Below are positions 35,017 to 44,194 of a DNA stretch of 64,000 bases, one piece after another. The position numbers and the translations under genes are program-made. Numbering within the stretch: position 1 is the first letter of the stretch; each line of letters opens with the position of its first letter. Origin of the DNA: Bradyrhizobium sp. CSA207 (GTDB lineage Bacteria; Pseudomonadota; Alphaproteobacteria; Rhizobiales; Xanthobacteraceae); the NCBI RefSeq assembly GCF_029051685.1, contig NZ_JAACFT010000001.1, positions 62,001 through 126,000 of the forward strand, in the 5' to 3' direction. Under the pieces are notes generated by a model, which saw only the letters and a list, made by a program, of their open reading frames with translations, was not told where the DNA came from and made no database searches.

Positions 35017-36015
35017 ATGAAGCGAAGGTCATTTCTCGCTGGTATCGGCGCGACCACTGCGGCGGCTACGATGGGCATGCCGTCGATCCTCAGGGCGCAA
35101 GCGCCGATCACGCTGAACGGCGCGGTCCAGTTCAACGACGACCATGCCTTCAACCGGGCGCTGATCCGGTTCGAAGAGCTGGTCAAGAAGTACTACGGCA
35201 AGCCTGTCAACTTCACACTGCACAAGAACTCCTCGCTCGGCCTTGAGAAGCAGTATTTCGAGTACATGTCGCAGGGCAAGGCGGTCGATTACGGCATCGT
35301 CTCGCCGGCTCACATGTCGACCTTCGCCAAGGCGGCCCCGTTTATCGATGCGCCCTTCGTGTTCAAGGGCATCGAGCACATGAACAAGGTCGTCGAGGCC
35401 AATATCCTGGCGCCGATCGCCGACGAAGTCGCTGCGAAAGCCGAGGTCGTTCTGATCGGTTATTCCGGCGGCGGCATCCGCAACATCTTCGCCAACAAGC
35501 CGCTTAGGAATCTCGCCGATCTCAGAGGGCTCAAGGTTCGCGTGCAGGGCGCGCCGATCTGGTCGAAGACCTTTGCAGCTGTCGGCATGAGCCCGACCGT
35601 GATCGCCTATAATGAGGTCTACAACGCCATTCAGAACGGCGTGATCTCGGCCGGCGAAAACGAGGCGGCCGGTGTCGAGGCGATGAAGTTCTACGAAGTC
35701 GCACCCCACCTCAGCCTGACACAGCACGCGGTATCGATCCGGCCGATTTGCTTCTCGGTGAAAACGCTGAAGACCTTGCCGAAGGATCTGCAGGACGCGA
35801 TCATGAAGGCCGGCAAGGAGGCCGGCGATTATGGCCGCCAACTGGAGTCAAGCGAGGAAGTCGTCAAGCTCGACGCGCTGGAGAAGGCCGGCAAGCTCAA
35901 GCGCGTTCCGTTCGAGGAGCGCGACGCCATGAAGAAGCTCGCCGATCCCGTGATGGCCACCTATGCCAAGGAAATCGGCGCCGAGGGCATCTTCGAAAAG
36001 ATCAACGTCGCCTGA
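35017..36015 (+). CDS. TRAP transporter solute-binding protein (DctP family)
   Basis: A 332-residue periplasmic binding protein with a twin-arginine type leader (MKRRSFLAGIGATTAAATMG). The DctP fold is recognised by GLKVRVQGAPIWSKTFAAVGMSPTVIAYNEVYNAIQNGVI, which includes the ligand-carboxylate arginine. TRAP binding proteins deliver organic acids to the membrane subunits, encoded next. A stem-loop separates it from dctQ. Confidence 0.92.
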   Translation: MKRRSFLAGIGATTAAATMGMPSILRAQAPITLNGAVQFNDDHAFNRALIRFEELVKKYYGKPVNFTLHKNSSLGLEKQYFEYMSQGKAVDYGIVSPAHMSTFAKAAPFIDAPFVFKGIEHMNKVVEANILAPIADEVAAKAEVVLIGYSGGGIRNIFANKPLRNLADLRGLKVRVQGAPIWSKTFAAVGMSPTVIAYNEVYNAIQNGVISAGENEAAGVEAMKFYEVAPHLSLTQHAVSIRPICFSVKTLKTLPKDLQDAIMKAGKEAGDYGRQLESSEEVVKLDALEKAGKLKRVPFEERDAMKKLADPVMATYAKEIGAEGIFEKINVA

Positions 36016-36044
36016 GAAACGTCGCTGCCCACGCGACAGGAAGT

Positions 36045-36070
36045 CGGGGCAAGCCAGACGGCTTGCCCCG
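36045..36070 (+). terminator. Stem-loop between dctP and dctQ
   Basis: A perfect 11-bp stem (CGGGGCAAGCC / GGCTTGCCCCG) with loop AGAC and no T-run, 30 bp after dctP. Such hairpins commonly protect the binding-protein mRNA and lower membrane-subunit expression. Confidence 0.6.
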
Positions 36071-36096
36071 TTCCGTGATTGTGATCCCCCGGAGCC

Positions 36097-36615
36097 ATGA
36101 TGACTGAAATATCGATGCCGCCGAACCCGTCGCCATGGCGCCGAGCAACGGCGGCCTATGCAAAACTGCTGGAAATCCTGCTCGCCGCCTGTGTCGGCAT
36201 TCTGGTCGTTCCGGTCACGCTGCAGATCATCTCGCGCTACACGCCGTTCATTCCGTCCTACATCTGGACCGAGGAGATGGCGCGCTTCCTGTTCGTCTGG
36301 ACGATCATGATCGGCGCCATGGTCGGCATAAGGGAGTCGCAGCATTTCGAAGTCGACGTCTGGCCCGATTTGTCACGCCGAAGCGAGGCCGCGGTGCGGA
36401 TTCTCGCGCGGCTCGGCGTCCTGGCGATGGCCGTGGTGTTCGTGTGGGCAGGGCTCGAATTCACGCGGTTCGCCTGGAACCGAACGTCGGAACTGGCGGA
36501 TCTGCCGCTCTGGATGATCCATGTCGCCTGGCCAGTGGCCGGCGTGACGTGGATCGTGTTTGCCGGTGAACAGATCGTCGACGAGATGCGGATCCTGGCT
36601 GGGGCAAATCGATGA
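36097..36615 (+). CDS. TRAP transporter small membrane subunit (DctQ)
   Basis: A 172-residue protein with four predicted helices and the DctQ signature around RYTPFIPSYIWTEEMARFLFVWTIMIGA. Two ATGs in tandem could serve as start. It overlaps dctM by 4 bp (ATGA). Confidence 0.9.
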   Translation: MMTEISMPPNPSPWRRATAAYAKLLEILLAACVGILVVPVTLQIISRYTPFIPSYIWTEEMARFLFVWTIMIGAMVGIRESQHFEVDVWPDLSRRSEAAVRILARLGVLAMAVVFVWAGLEFTRFAWNRTSELADLPLWMIHVAWPVAGVTWIVFAGEQIVDEMRILAGANR

Positions 36616-37931
36616 GCGGCAATATTCTTTCCGCCGGACAGGCCGCCATGGTCCTGTTCGGGACTTTCGTTGGCCTGCTCATCATTCGCGTGCCGGTCGC
36701 CTTCGCGCTCGGGCTTGCCTGTGTGCCGATCCTTTTGATCGAGCCGCGCCTGTCGATCATGACGCTCGCACAGGAAACCTTCAACGCCTACAATTCGTTC
36801 ATCCTGCTGGCGGTGCCGTTCTTTCTGCTGACCGCCAATTTGATGAGCATCGGCGGCATCACCGACCGCCTGGTCGCGTTGTCGCGCTCGATGGTCGGGC
36901 ACTGGCCGGGATCGCTGGCGCAGATCAATGTCGTGCTGTCGGTGTTTTTTGCCGGCATCTCCGGCTCCTCCACCGCGGATGCGGCGAGCCAGTCCAAGAT
37001 ATTCATCGACGCCCAGACCAAGGAAGGCTACGACCTCTCGTTCTCCATCGCCATCACCGCGGTCTCCGCGGTGCTCGCGGTCATCATCCCACCCTCGATC
37101 CTGATGATCGTATGGGGCGGACTGATCTCGACTTCGATCGCCGCGATGTACCTCGCCGGCATCGTGCCGGGCCTGTTGATCGCCGGCGCGCAGATGGCCA
37201 CCGTGCACGTCTATGCCGTGCGCCGCGGCTATCCGACCTATCCGAAGGACAGCTGGCGGGACATGTGGTGGGCGATCTTGCGGTCGATACCGGCGCTGAC
37301 GACGCCGTTCATCATCGTCGGCGGCATCTTGCTGGGATGGTTTACCGCGACCGAATCCGCATGCGTCGCGGTGCTCTATTCCATTGCGCTATCGACGTTC
37401 TTCTACCGTGAAACCGGCGCGAAAGAACTCTACAAGGCGCTGCTCGATACCGGGCGTCTGGCCGGTGTCGCGCTGTTCTGCGTCGGCACCGCGAGCGCGT
37501 TCGGCTGGCTCTTGGCCTATTACCGGATCCCGCAGGAACTGCTGGCCAACGTCTCGACCTGGGGCATGGGCGCGATCGGGGCCGGCTTCTTTATTTCGTT
37601 CTGCTTCCTGGTGGTGGGCTGTTTCCTCGACGCCATTCCGGCGATCATCATTGTCGGCACGGTGCTGGAGCCGTTGGCGAAATCGGTCGACCTGCATCCG
37701 GTGCAGTTTGCGATCATCTCGATCGTCTCGCTGGCCTTCGGGCTGGTGACGCCGCCCTATGGCCTGTGCCTGATGATTGCCTGCTCGATTGCAGGGGTGC
37801 GGCTGCGCTATGCGCTGAAGGACACGGTGATCATGCTGGTGCCGATGCTGCTGGTGCTGGCCGCGCTGATCATCTGGCCGAGTGTATCGCTGTTCCTGCC
37901 GCGCCTGCTCGTGCCGGAGATGTTGAAATGA
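36612..37931 (+). CDS. TRAP transporter large membrane subunit (DctM)
   Basis: A 439-residue permease with about 12 helices. The family landmarks are PFFLLTANLMSIGGITDRLV, FFAGISGSSTADAASQSKIF, VIIPPSILMIVWG and VTPPYGLCLMIA. It uses an ion gradient to move the acid captured by DctP. Coupled to dctQ by a 4-bp overlap. Confidence 0.93.
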   Translation: MSGNILSAGQAAMVLFGTFVGLLIIRVPVAFALGLACVPILLIEPRLSIMTLAQETFNAYNSFILLAVPFFLLTANLMSIGGITDRLVALSRSMVGHWPGSLAQINVVLSVFFAGISGSSTADAASQSKIFIDAQTKEGYDLSFSIAITAVSAVLAVIIPPSILMIVWGGLISTSIAAMYLAGIVPGLLIAGAQMATVHVYAVRRGYPTYPKDSWRDMWWAILRSIPALTTPFIIVGGILLGWFTATESACVAVLYSIALSTFFYRETGAKELYKALLDTGRLAGVALFCVGTASAFGWLLAYYRIPQELLANVSTWGMGAIGAGFFISFCFLVVGCFLDAIPAIIIVGTVLEPLAKSVDLHPVQFAIISIVSLAFGLVTPPYGLCLMIACSIAGVRLRYALKDTVIMLVPMLLVLAALIIWPSVSLFLPRLLVPEMLK

Positions 37932-37980
37932 GCGGGGCGCGATCCCGCGGCCCTGATGCCGCGGGATCGGTCCATTTTGC

Positions 37981-39255
37981 CTACAGATTGCTTTCGGTGA
38001 TCGCGGCGTAGACCATGCTGCGCAGCTCGCGCCGGATCGGGTAGGCGCTGGACGGCAGCACCTGCGTCATGAAGACCGTAATCAGCTCCTCGGCCGGGTC
38101 GATCCAGAACGAGGTGGTGGCCGCGCCGCCCCAATTGTATTCGCCGGGGCTGCCGGCGATCAGCGTCTCGGACGGACGCATGGTCACGGCAAAGCCGAGG
38201 CCGAAGCCGATTCCGTTGTAGGTAGCTTCCGAGAACAGCGAGCGCGATACCTCGGGCAGGAAGCGGCCGCCCGGAATGTGATTGGCCGTCATCAGTGCCA
38301 GCGTCTTCGGCCCGATCAGCCTGACGCCGCCGAGCTCGCCGCCATTGAGCAGTGCGCGGCAGAAGGTGAGATAGTCGGCAACGGTCGAGCACAGCCCGCC
38401 GCCGCCGGAGATGAAGGACGGCGGGGTGAGGAACGAGCTCGTCGCCGGATCGTCCTGCAGCGTCAGGCCCTCCCTGCGCTGACCGGCATGGAAGGTCATG
38501 CCGCCACCCGGGTCGGCGGAATAGCAGGCCGCGAAGCGATGCGCCTTGGACGCAGGGACGTGGAAGTCGGTGTCGGTCATGCCGAGCGGATCGAGGATCC
38601 GTGTTTTGAGGAACGTCTCGAACGGCATGCCTGAGATCTTGCCGATGAGATAGCCGAGCACGTCGGTTGCGACCGAGTAGTTCCAGGCCTCGCCCGGCGA
38701 GAACTCCAGCGGAATCTTTGCGAGGCTCTCGATCATGGTCTGGAGCGTGCCGGATTTCTCGACCTCGCCGATTTTCTCGGCGCGATAGGCGGCATCGACG
38801 TTGGAGCGTTGCTGGAAGCCGTAGGTGAGGCCGGCCGTATGACGCAGCAGGTCGACGATCAACATCGGCCGGGACGGCGGCCGGGTCAGGAAGGCGGGCG
38901 AGGTGCCGGCGACAAAAACGCCGAGATCCTTCCATTCCGGAATGTATTTGGCGACAGGCTCGTCGATCGCAACGAGGCCTTCCTCGACCAGCATCATGAA
39001 GGCGACGCTGGTGAGCGGCTTGGTCATGGAATAGATGCGGTAGATGGTGTCGTCCTTGACCGGCGCCTTGCGCTCGACGTCGGCAAGGCCCTGGACCGAG
39101 CTGTGCGCGACCTTGCCACGGCGATAGACTAGCAGATGGCTGCCCGGGAAGCGACCGGCATCGATGTACCGGTTCTTCAGATGCGCATCGATCCGATCGA
39201 GCGCGGCCTTGGACATGCCGACGGATTCAGGCGAGGCGGGGGTCGGGGCGAGCAT
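37981..39255 (-). CDS. Serine hydrolase of the beta-lactamase (class C) family
   Basis: A 424-residue serine hydrolase with the SxxK nucleophile motif (YSMTKPLTS, about 95-105) and the Tyr motif NYSVATDVLGYLIG. No signal peptide is seen, so it is likely cytoplasmic: an EstB-like esterase or amidase instead of an antibiotic beta-lactamase. The start at 39255 is supported by GGAGG 5 nt upstream. Divergent from a ring-cleaving dioxygenase. Confidence 0.85.
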   Translation of the reverse strand: MLAPTPASPESVGMSKAALDRIDAHLKNRYIDAGRFPGSHLLVYRRGKVAHSSVQGLADVERKAPVKDDTIYRIYSMTKPLTSVAFMMLVEEGLVAIDEPVAKYIPEWKDLGVFVAGTSPAFLTRPPSRPMLIVDLLRHTAGLTYGFQQRSNVDAAYRAEKIGEVEKSGTLQTMIESLAKIPLEFSPGEAWNYSVATDVLGYLIGKISGMPFETFLKTRILDPLGMTDTDFHVPASKAHRFAACYSADPGGGMTFHAGQRREGLTLQDDPATSSFLTPPSFISGGGGLCSTVADYLTFCRALLNGGELGGVRLIGPKTLALMTANHIPGGRFLPEVSRSLFSEATYNGIGFGLGFAVTMRPSETLIAGSPGEYNWGGAATTSFWIDPAEELITVFMTQVLPSSAYPIRRELRSMVYAAITESNL

Positions 39256-39360
39256 CAGTTCCTCCGGGCGGTTTTTCTCAGGAGGTTGATAGCCGAAATG
39301 GCAGCCCCATTCCAAGCGCATCGCGCTTAACGCGGCCCCCCCCGATTGGTATAGTCTCCA

Positions 39361-39393
39361 CCTTGGAACGCCTCCAAGGAGCCCCTAAGGGGC
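39361..39393. promoter_or_regulatory. Two inverted repeats before the dioxygenase gene
   Basis: CCTTGGA-N5-TCCAAGG (39361-39379) is followed at once by GCCCC-TAA-GGGGC (39381-39393), 30-60 bp before the dioxygenase ATG. The first could be an operator; the second may be a leader hairpin. Confidence 0.4.
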
Positions 39394-39421
39394 CAACGAG
39401 AAAATCGCAGGCAAACGCACC

Positions 39422-40339
39422 ATGACCCAGTTCAACGAGACCGAGCTCACCCAAGCCGTCGTCCAGAGCTTCGACAACACGCCGAATCCCCGCGCGAAAT
39501 TCCTGCTCCAGGAATTGGTGAAGTCGCTGCACGATTACGTGAGCAGGACGGGTCTCACTTTTGAGGAGTGGAACTACGCCATCGATTTCCTGACCCGCAC
39601 CGGCCAGAAATGCACCGACACTCGTCAGGAGTTCATCCTGCTGTCCGACGTGCTCGGCGTCTCCATGCTCGTCGATGCCGTCAACCACCGCGACCGCGAG
39701 GGCGCGACCCAGACCACGGTGCTCGGCCCGTTCTATGTCGGCGAGCACAAGGTGACCGCACACGGCACCGATATCTCCCCGAACAATCTGACTGGCGAGC
39801 GGATGTTCGTGCAGAGCCGCGTCACCGATCTCAAGGGCAAGCCGCTTGCGGGCGTGCCGGTCGACGTCTGGCACGCCGACGATGACGGCTTCTACGATTC
39901 ACAGAAGCCGAACTACGACGAAGTCGGCGCCTCGGCGCGGGCGCGCTTCATCACCGATGACGACGGCCGCTTCTTCTTCCGGACCATTTTGCCGTGCAGC
40001 TACCCGATCCCGACCGACGGTCCCGTGGGCGAGATGATCATGCAGACCAAGCGGCATCCGATGCGCCCGGCGCATGTCCATTTCCTGGTGAATGCGAAGG
40101 GCTTTGAGCCGCTGATCACCCACGTCTTCATGGGCGGCGATAAATATCTGGATTCCGACGTGGTGTTCGGGGTCAAGGACGACCTCATCGCCAGGATCGA
40201 GCCGCGCAACGATCCCACAATGCCCGACGGCTCCAAGGCAAACGGGCAGTGGCATTTGATGAGCTACGAATTCCACCTCAAGCCCGGGGGAGGCATGGCG
40301 CCGAAACCGCTCGGGGTGAAGGCCGGGGAGCCGGCCTGA
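39422..40339 (+). CDS. Intradiol ring-cleavage dioxygenase, hydroxyquinol 1,2-dioxygenase-like
   Basis: A 305-residue non-heme Fe(III) dioxygenase with an N-terminal helical dimerisation domain (1-100) and a beta-sandwich catalytic domain. Iron ligands are a Tyr in DDDGFYDSQ or SYPIPTDGP and the His pair in RPAHVHF. The HPMRPAHVHF segment is typical of hydroxyquinol dioxygenases, which open benzene-1,2,4-triol to maleylacetate. No maleylacetate reductase lies nearby. Divergent from the serine hydrolase. Confidence 0.88.
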   Translation: MTQFNETELTQAVVQSFDNTPNPRAKFLLQELVKSLHDYVSRTGLTFEEWNYAIDFLTRTGQKCTDTRQEFILLSDVLGVSMLVDAVNHRDREGATQTTVLGPFYVGEHKVTAHGTDISPNNLTGERMFVQSRVTDLKGKPLAGVPVDVWHADDDGFYDSQKPNYDEVGASARARFITDDDGRFFFRTILPCSYPIPTDGPVGEMIMQTKRHPMRPAHVHFLVNAKGFEPLITHVFMGGDKYLDSDVVFGVKDDLIARIEPRNDPTMPDGSKANGQWHLMSYEFHLKPGGGMAPKPLGVKAGEPA

Positions 40340-40361
40340 CGGCTCGCCGGCGGGGTGTACG

Positions 40362-41255
40362 TCAGCGTCCGATAAAGGCTGCCAGCTCGTCAGGCGTCCC
40401 CATGGGAAAGGCTTCCTTCATAAACTCGAGGAAGGCGGATACGCGTGCGCTCAAGAGTCGGCGCGATGGATAGAGCGTCCACAGCGCGATCTCTGGTCCA
40501 TCGATGTCGCCCCAATGCACCAGCGTGCCGGCAGCCAGGTCGTGACTGACCAGTGACACCGGGAGCCGTCCGGCGCCGACGCCCGCCCGGACCGCATCGC
40601 GGACCATGACGAGCGATGACAGGCGAAGGACCGGATCAACCGCGATACGCGATCTTCCTTTTGGCAGCGTCACGTCCCAGGTTGTTTTCCGGTCGCCCGC
40701 TCCGCGCATGACAGCCGGCACAGCGAGATTGTCCCTTGGTCGTTTCAGGTCCGGGCTCGCCACGACCACCAGCCGATCGCGCAGAAAGATTCGTCCGACA
40801 AGGTTTTCATCCGGATCGGGATTCACCCGGATGACCAGGTCGTATCCTTCCTCCACCATGTCGACGGAGCGATCTTCCGTCGTGACGTCAAGACGGACCT
40901 CCGGATATCTGAGCGCGAATGCGGCCGCGAGCTTGCCCATTGCGGTCTGCGAGAACAGCAAAGGCGCGCTGATCCGCAAGCTGCCGCGCGGACTGTCCCC
41001 GCCCGACGCGATCGCCGCCGCCGTCTCGTCGAGCTCGGTCAGCAATGCGCCCGTCCGTTCATAAAGCGCCCGTCCTTCCTCGGTGAGCTTCAATGCGCGC
41101 GCTCCGCGCTCGAACAAACGCAAGTCGAGGCTGCTCTCGAGTTCTGCCACCCGGCGGGACAGGGTCGCTTTCGGGCGTCCAGTGGCGCGCGCGGCCCGCC
41201 CGAAACCGCCATACCGGGCGACGAGATTGAAGTCAGCAAGGGCAAGGAGGTCCAT
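40362..41255 (-). CDS. LysR-family regulator divergent from an NmrA-like gene
   Basis: A 297-residue LysR regulator with an N-terminal helix-turn-helix (about 1-60; YGGFGRAARATGRPKATLSRRVAELE) and a ligand domain. I chose the ATG at 41255, preceded by AGGTGGA at 4 nt; the GTG three codons upstream (41264) has no ribosome site. It shares a 103-bp divergent gap with the next gene, holding a long palindrome. Confidence 0.88.
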   Translation of the reverse strand: MDLLALADFNLVARYGGFGRAARATGRPKATLSRRVAELESSLDLRLFERGARALKLTEEGRALYERTGALLTELDETAAAIASGGDSPRGSLRISAPLLFSQTAMGKLAAAFALRYPEVRLDVTTEDRSVDMVEEGYDLVIRVNPDPDENLVGRIFLRDRLVVVASPDLKRPRDNLAVPAVMRGAGDRKTTWDVTLPKGRSRIAVDPVLRLSSLVMVRDAVRAGVGAGRLPVSLVSHDLAAGTLVHWGDIDGPEIALWTLYPSRRLLSARVSAFLEFMKEAFPMGTPDELAAFIGR

Positions 41256-41269
41256 ACGTTCCACCTATG

Positions 41270-41295
41270 AGACGGTATGTCCAGATATACCGTCT
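41270..41295. promoter_or_regulatory. Palindromic operator in the LysR/NmrA gap
   Basis: Perfect 9-bp inverted arms (AGACGGTAT at 41270-41278 and ATACCGTCT at 41287-41295) separated by 8 bp, 15 bp upstream of the LysR start and 64 bp upstream of the NmrA-like start. Well placed to control both. Confidence 0.6.
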
Positions 41296-41358
41296 ATCGG
41301 TCCGGATGTGGATCACCAATTTCGGGGTGTCTTTTTGACCCAAACCGGAGTGATCCCC

Positions 41359-42228
41359 ATGACCATCCTCGTTACCGGAGCGACTGGCACAGTCGGCCGC
41401 CAAGTTATCGAACAACTCGTCAGGCGCGGCGCCGATGTGCGCGCGCTCGTCCGCGATCCCGCCAAGGCCAAGTTTCCGGCAGGCGTCAATGTCGTGCAGG
41501 GCGATCTGCTCGACGTCGACTCGCTGCGCGGCGCGTTCTCAGATGTCTCAACCCTGTTCCTGCTCAACGCAGTGGTATCCGATGAATTCACGCAGGCGCT
41601 GATTGCGCTCAACCTGGCCCGCGAGGCGGGCGTTGAGGGGATCGTCTACCTCTCGGTGATCCACAGCGATCTCTACGTGAACGTGCCGCACTTCGCGGGC
41701 AAGTTCGGCGTCGAGCGGATGATCGAGCGGATGGGCTTCAACGCCACCATCCTGCGCCCCGCCTATTTCATGAACAACGATCTCACGATCAAGGATGTCG
41801 TGTTCGGACACGGTGTCTATCCGATGCCGATCGGCAGCAAGGGTCTCGCCATGATCGACGCACGCGACATCGGCGAGATCGCGGCCATCGAGCTCATCCG
41901 GCGCGAGCAGGCCACGGGGGCGCTCCCGCTCGAGCGGATCAATCTCGTCGGCCCGGCTACGCTGACGGGTTCGGACGTCGCCGCGATCTGGACGGCGGTG
42001 CTGGGGCGCACGATCGCCTATGGCGGCGACGACACCGGCAGGTTCGAGCAGAACCTCAGGCAGTTCATGCCGCCCTGGATGGCCTACGACATGCGCCTGA
42101 TGAGCGAGCGCTTTCTCACCGAGGGCATGATCCCCGAGGCTGGCGACGTTGCGCGCCTGACCGCGCTGCTCGGCCGGCCCTTGCGCTCCTATCGCGACTT
42201 CGCCGCCGAGATCGCCGCCTCGGCCTGA
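41359..42228 (+). CDS. NmrA/atypical SDR NAD(P)-binding protein
   Basis: A 289-residue atypical short-chain dehydrogenase. The N-terminal ILVTGATGTVGRQVIEQLVRRG is the dinucleotide-binding motif, followed by VRALVRDPAKAKF and VYLSVIHSD; the Tyr-xxx-Lys motif of classical SDRs is absent. NmrA-like proteins act as redox-sensing regulators or reductases. The ATG at 41359 has GGAG 8 nt upstream. Probably controlled by the divergent LysR protein. Confidence 0.88.
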   Translation: MTILVTGATGTVGRQVIEQLVRRGADVRALVRDPAKAKFPAGVNVVQGDLLDVDSLRGAFSDVSTLFLLNAVVSDEFTQALIALNLAREAGVEGIVYLSVIHSDLYVNVPHFAGKFGVERMIERMGFNATILRPAYFMNNDLTIKDVVFGHGVYPMPIGSKGLAMIDARDIGEIAAIELIRREQATGALPLERINLVGPATLTGSDVAAIWTAVLGRTIAYGGDDTGRFEQNLRQFMPPWMAYDMRLMSERFLTEGMIPEAGDVARLTALLGRPLRSYRDFAAEIAASA

Positions 42229-42314
42229 CGGCACGGGAGGAGCAGGGCCGAACAGGGATGAACGGCGACCACCATACCGTTGCTCATGATGCGTCTGCCT
42301 TGTTGTTATTTTGC

Positions 42315-42435
42315 TCCGTCATTCCGGGGCGCGACAACGTCGCGAGCCCGGAATCCATGTCTCAACAGTCACTGCGGCCCAATGGATCGCCCAATGCGCA
42401 ATTGCGCATTGGGGTTCGCTTCGCGCCCCGGGATG
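42315..42435. repeat. Compound palindromic element (GTCATTCCGGGGCGC type)
   Basis: Outer arms GTCATTCCGGGGCGC and GCGCCCCGGGATGAC enclose GCGAC-AAC-GTCGC and a perfect 22-bp palindrome at 42389-42410. It separates the NmrA gene and the convergent kinase gene, and is related to the small palindrome at 14547. Confidence 0.7.
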
Positions 42436-42447
42436 ACCTGATACGTC

Positions 42448-44184
42448 CTACCGCGCGTGCAACAGTGCGAGCAGGACGACGACTGCGCAGGCGAGCGCCG
42501 CCGAGGTCAGCTTCCAGAACATCAGCGGGCTGCGCTCCAAAAGCGGCGTGATCCGCGTGTCGAGATAGGCCGGATTGGGCGAGCGCAGCTCGAAGACGAA
42601 TTCGGATAGGTCCTCGTGCCGCTTGTAGGGATCCGGATGCAGCGCGCGCCTGAGTGCACCATCAACCCACGCCGGCACGTTGCGATCGTCGCCGGCTGGG
42701 CGATACTGGAGTCTCCGCACGTCCGCCTTGCGCCGGATCCTGGCGATTTGGCTGCCGTAGGGAAGCTTTCCCGTGAGCATCTGGTAGCAGATCACGGCCA
42801 GCGAAAACATGTCGGAGCGCGGCGAGCCGCCTTCGCCGAGAAAATATTCCGGCGCCGTGTACTGGATCGCGCCCAGAATTTCGTCGGCCTCACCTAGCGG
42901 CGCGGCCTCGGTGACGCCTGCGACCCTGACCGATCCGAAGTCGATGATCTTCGCGGTGCCCGTCTTGTCGATCAGGATGTTGTCGGGCCTGAGATCCTGG
43001 TGCAGCATCTCCATGCGGTGGAAGGCGCGCAAGCCCGCGGCAATCTGCTCGATCAGGCCACGGACGGTTTCGAGATCCGGGCGCGGATTATCAGTCATCC
43101 ACTGCTTCAGGGTTTGGCCTTCGATGAATTCGGTCGCGACGTAGAGGTAGCTGCGCCGTCTCGACTGTGACAGCGGCTTCAGCACGTGCGGGCTGTCGAT
43201 TCGGCGCGCAATCCATTCCTCCATCAGGAAGCGCTTGCGATAGGCGGCATTGTCGCGCAGGTCGATCGACGGCAGCTTGAGCGCAACCGGCGCGTCGGTC
43301 TCCGCATCGACGGCAAGGTAGATATGACTGCGGCTGCTGCCGTGGATCTCCCGGACGATCCGGTAGCCGTCGAACATCGCCCGCGGCTCGGGCAGCGGAG
43401 GAAGCGGCAGTTCGGAGGTCTGATTGAAGATGCCGGCCGGATCGCGCTGCGGCACCGCATCGATGCGGAGGATCTGGACGGTGATGTTGTCGTCGCTGCC
43501 GCGCAGAAATGCTTCGTCGACGATCGCCTTCGCCGCCCCGTCGAGCTCGGCTGCATGTTCGCTGAGCGCGCTCGTGATGAAACGATGATCGACGAATTCG
43601 TAGGCGCCGTCGGTTGCTAGGATAAAGGTGTCCCCGGCCTCGATCTCGAACGCCTGGTAGTCGATCTCGAGCTGCGGGTTGATGCCGAGCGCACGGCCGA
43701 GATAGGTCTGCTCCGACGATACGATGATGCGGTGGTCGTCGGTCAACTGCTCGAGCGCCTTGCCGGCCACGCGGTAGATGCGACAGTCGCCGACATGGAA
43801 GATGTGCGCGGTGGTCGCCTTGATGACCATGGCGCTGAGGGTGCAGACGTAGCCCTTGTCGCGGTCATAGGCATATTGGCTCTTGCGCGTCTGCGCGTGG
43901 AGCCAGGAATTGGTTGCATCCAGCACGCGGCGGGCGGACGTCTTCACCGTCCAGGTTTCCGACGTGCAGTAATAATCCATCAGGAAGCTCTTGACCGCCG
44001 ACTCGCTGGCGATCTGGCTCACCGTGCTGCTCGAGATGCCGTCGGCCAGAACGGCCGCAATGCCCTTCAGGCTGAGCTGCGGCTCTTCCGGAATCACGAC
44101 GCCGTGAAAATCCTGGTTGATGGGCTTGCGACCCCTATCGGAGTGCTGGCCGACCGAAATCAGGAGTCCGCGAGTCATCGTCAT
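42448..44184 (-). CDS. PP2C phosphatase - Ser/Thr kinase fusion, membrane-anchored
   Basis: A 578-residue bifunctional protein from the ATG at 44184. The N-terminal PP2C domain (1-240) has HSDRGRKPINQD, LADGIS and the metal site GSDDNITVQIL. A Hanks-type kinase (about 260-530) has ALKLP, catalytic HQDLRPDN (for HRDLKPEN), DFG and APEYF. One C-terminal transmembrane helix (about 555-575) anchors it. The fusion beside nitrate genes suggests phospho-control of nitrate uptake or assimilation; that is inference. No good ribosome binding site is visible; a MITE-like element begins 11 bp upstream. Confidence 0.9.
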   Translation of the reverse strand: MTMTRGLLISVGQHSDRGRKPINQDFHGVVIPEEPQLSLKGIAAVLADGISSSTVSQIASESAVKSFLMDYYCTSETWTVKTSARRVLDATNSWLHAQTRKSQYAYDRDKGYVCTLSAMVIKATTAHIFHVGDCRIYRVAGKALEQLTDDHRIIVSSEQTYLGRALGINPQLEIDYQAFEIEAGDTFILATDGAYEFVDHRFITSALSEHAAELDGAAKAIVDEAFLRGSDDNITVQILRIDAVPQRDPAGIFNQTSELPLPPLPEPRAMFDGYRIVREIHGSSRSHIYLAVDAETDAPVALKLPSIDLRDNAAYRKRFLMEEWIARRIDSPHVLKPLSQSRRRSYLYVATEFIEGQTLKQWMTDNPRPDLETVRGLIEQIAAGLRAFHRMEMLHQDLRPDNILIDKTGTAKIIDFGSVRVAGVTEAAPLGEADEILGAIQYTAPEYFLGEGGSPRSDMFSLAVICYQMLTGKLPYGSQIARIRRKADVRRLQYRPAGDDRNVPAWVDGALRRALHPDPYKRHEDLSEFVFELRSPNPAYLDTRITPLLERSPLMFWKLTSAALACAVVVLLALLHAR

Positions 44185-44194
44185 CACCGGGAGA

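Noticed and set aside
37981..39255. The class C serine hydrolase as an antibiotic resistance gene
   Set aside because: No signal peptide, and its overall pattern is that of EstB-like esterases; resistance is not supported.
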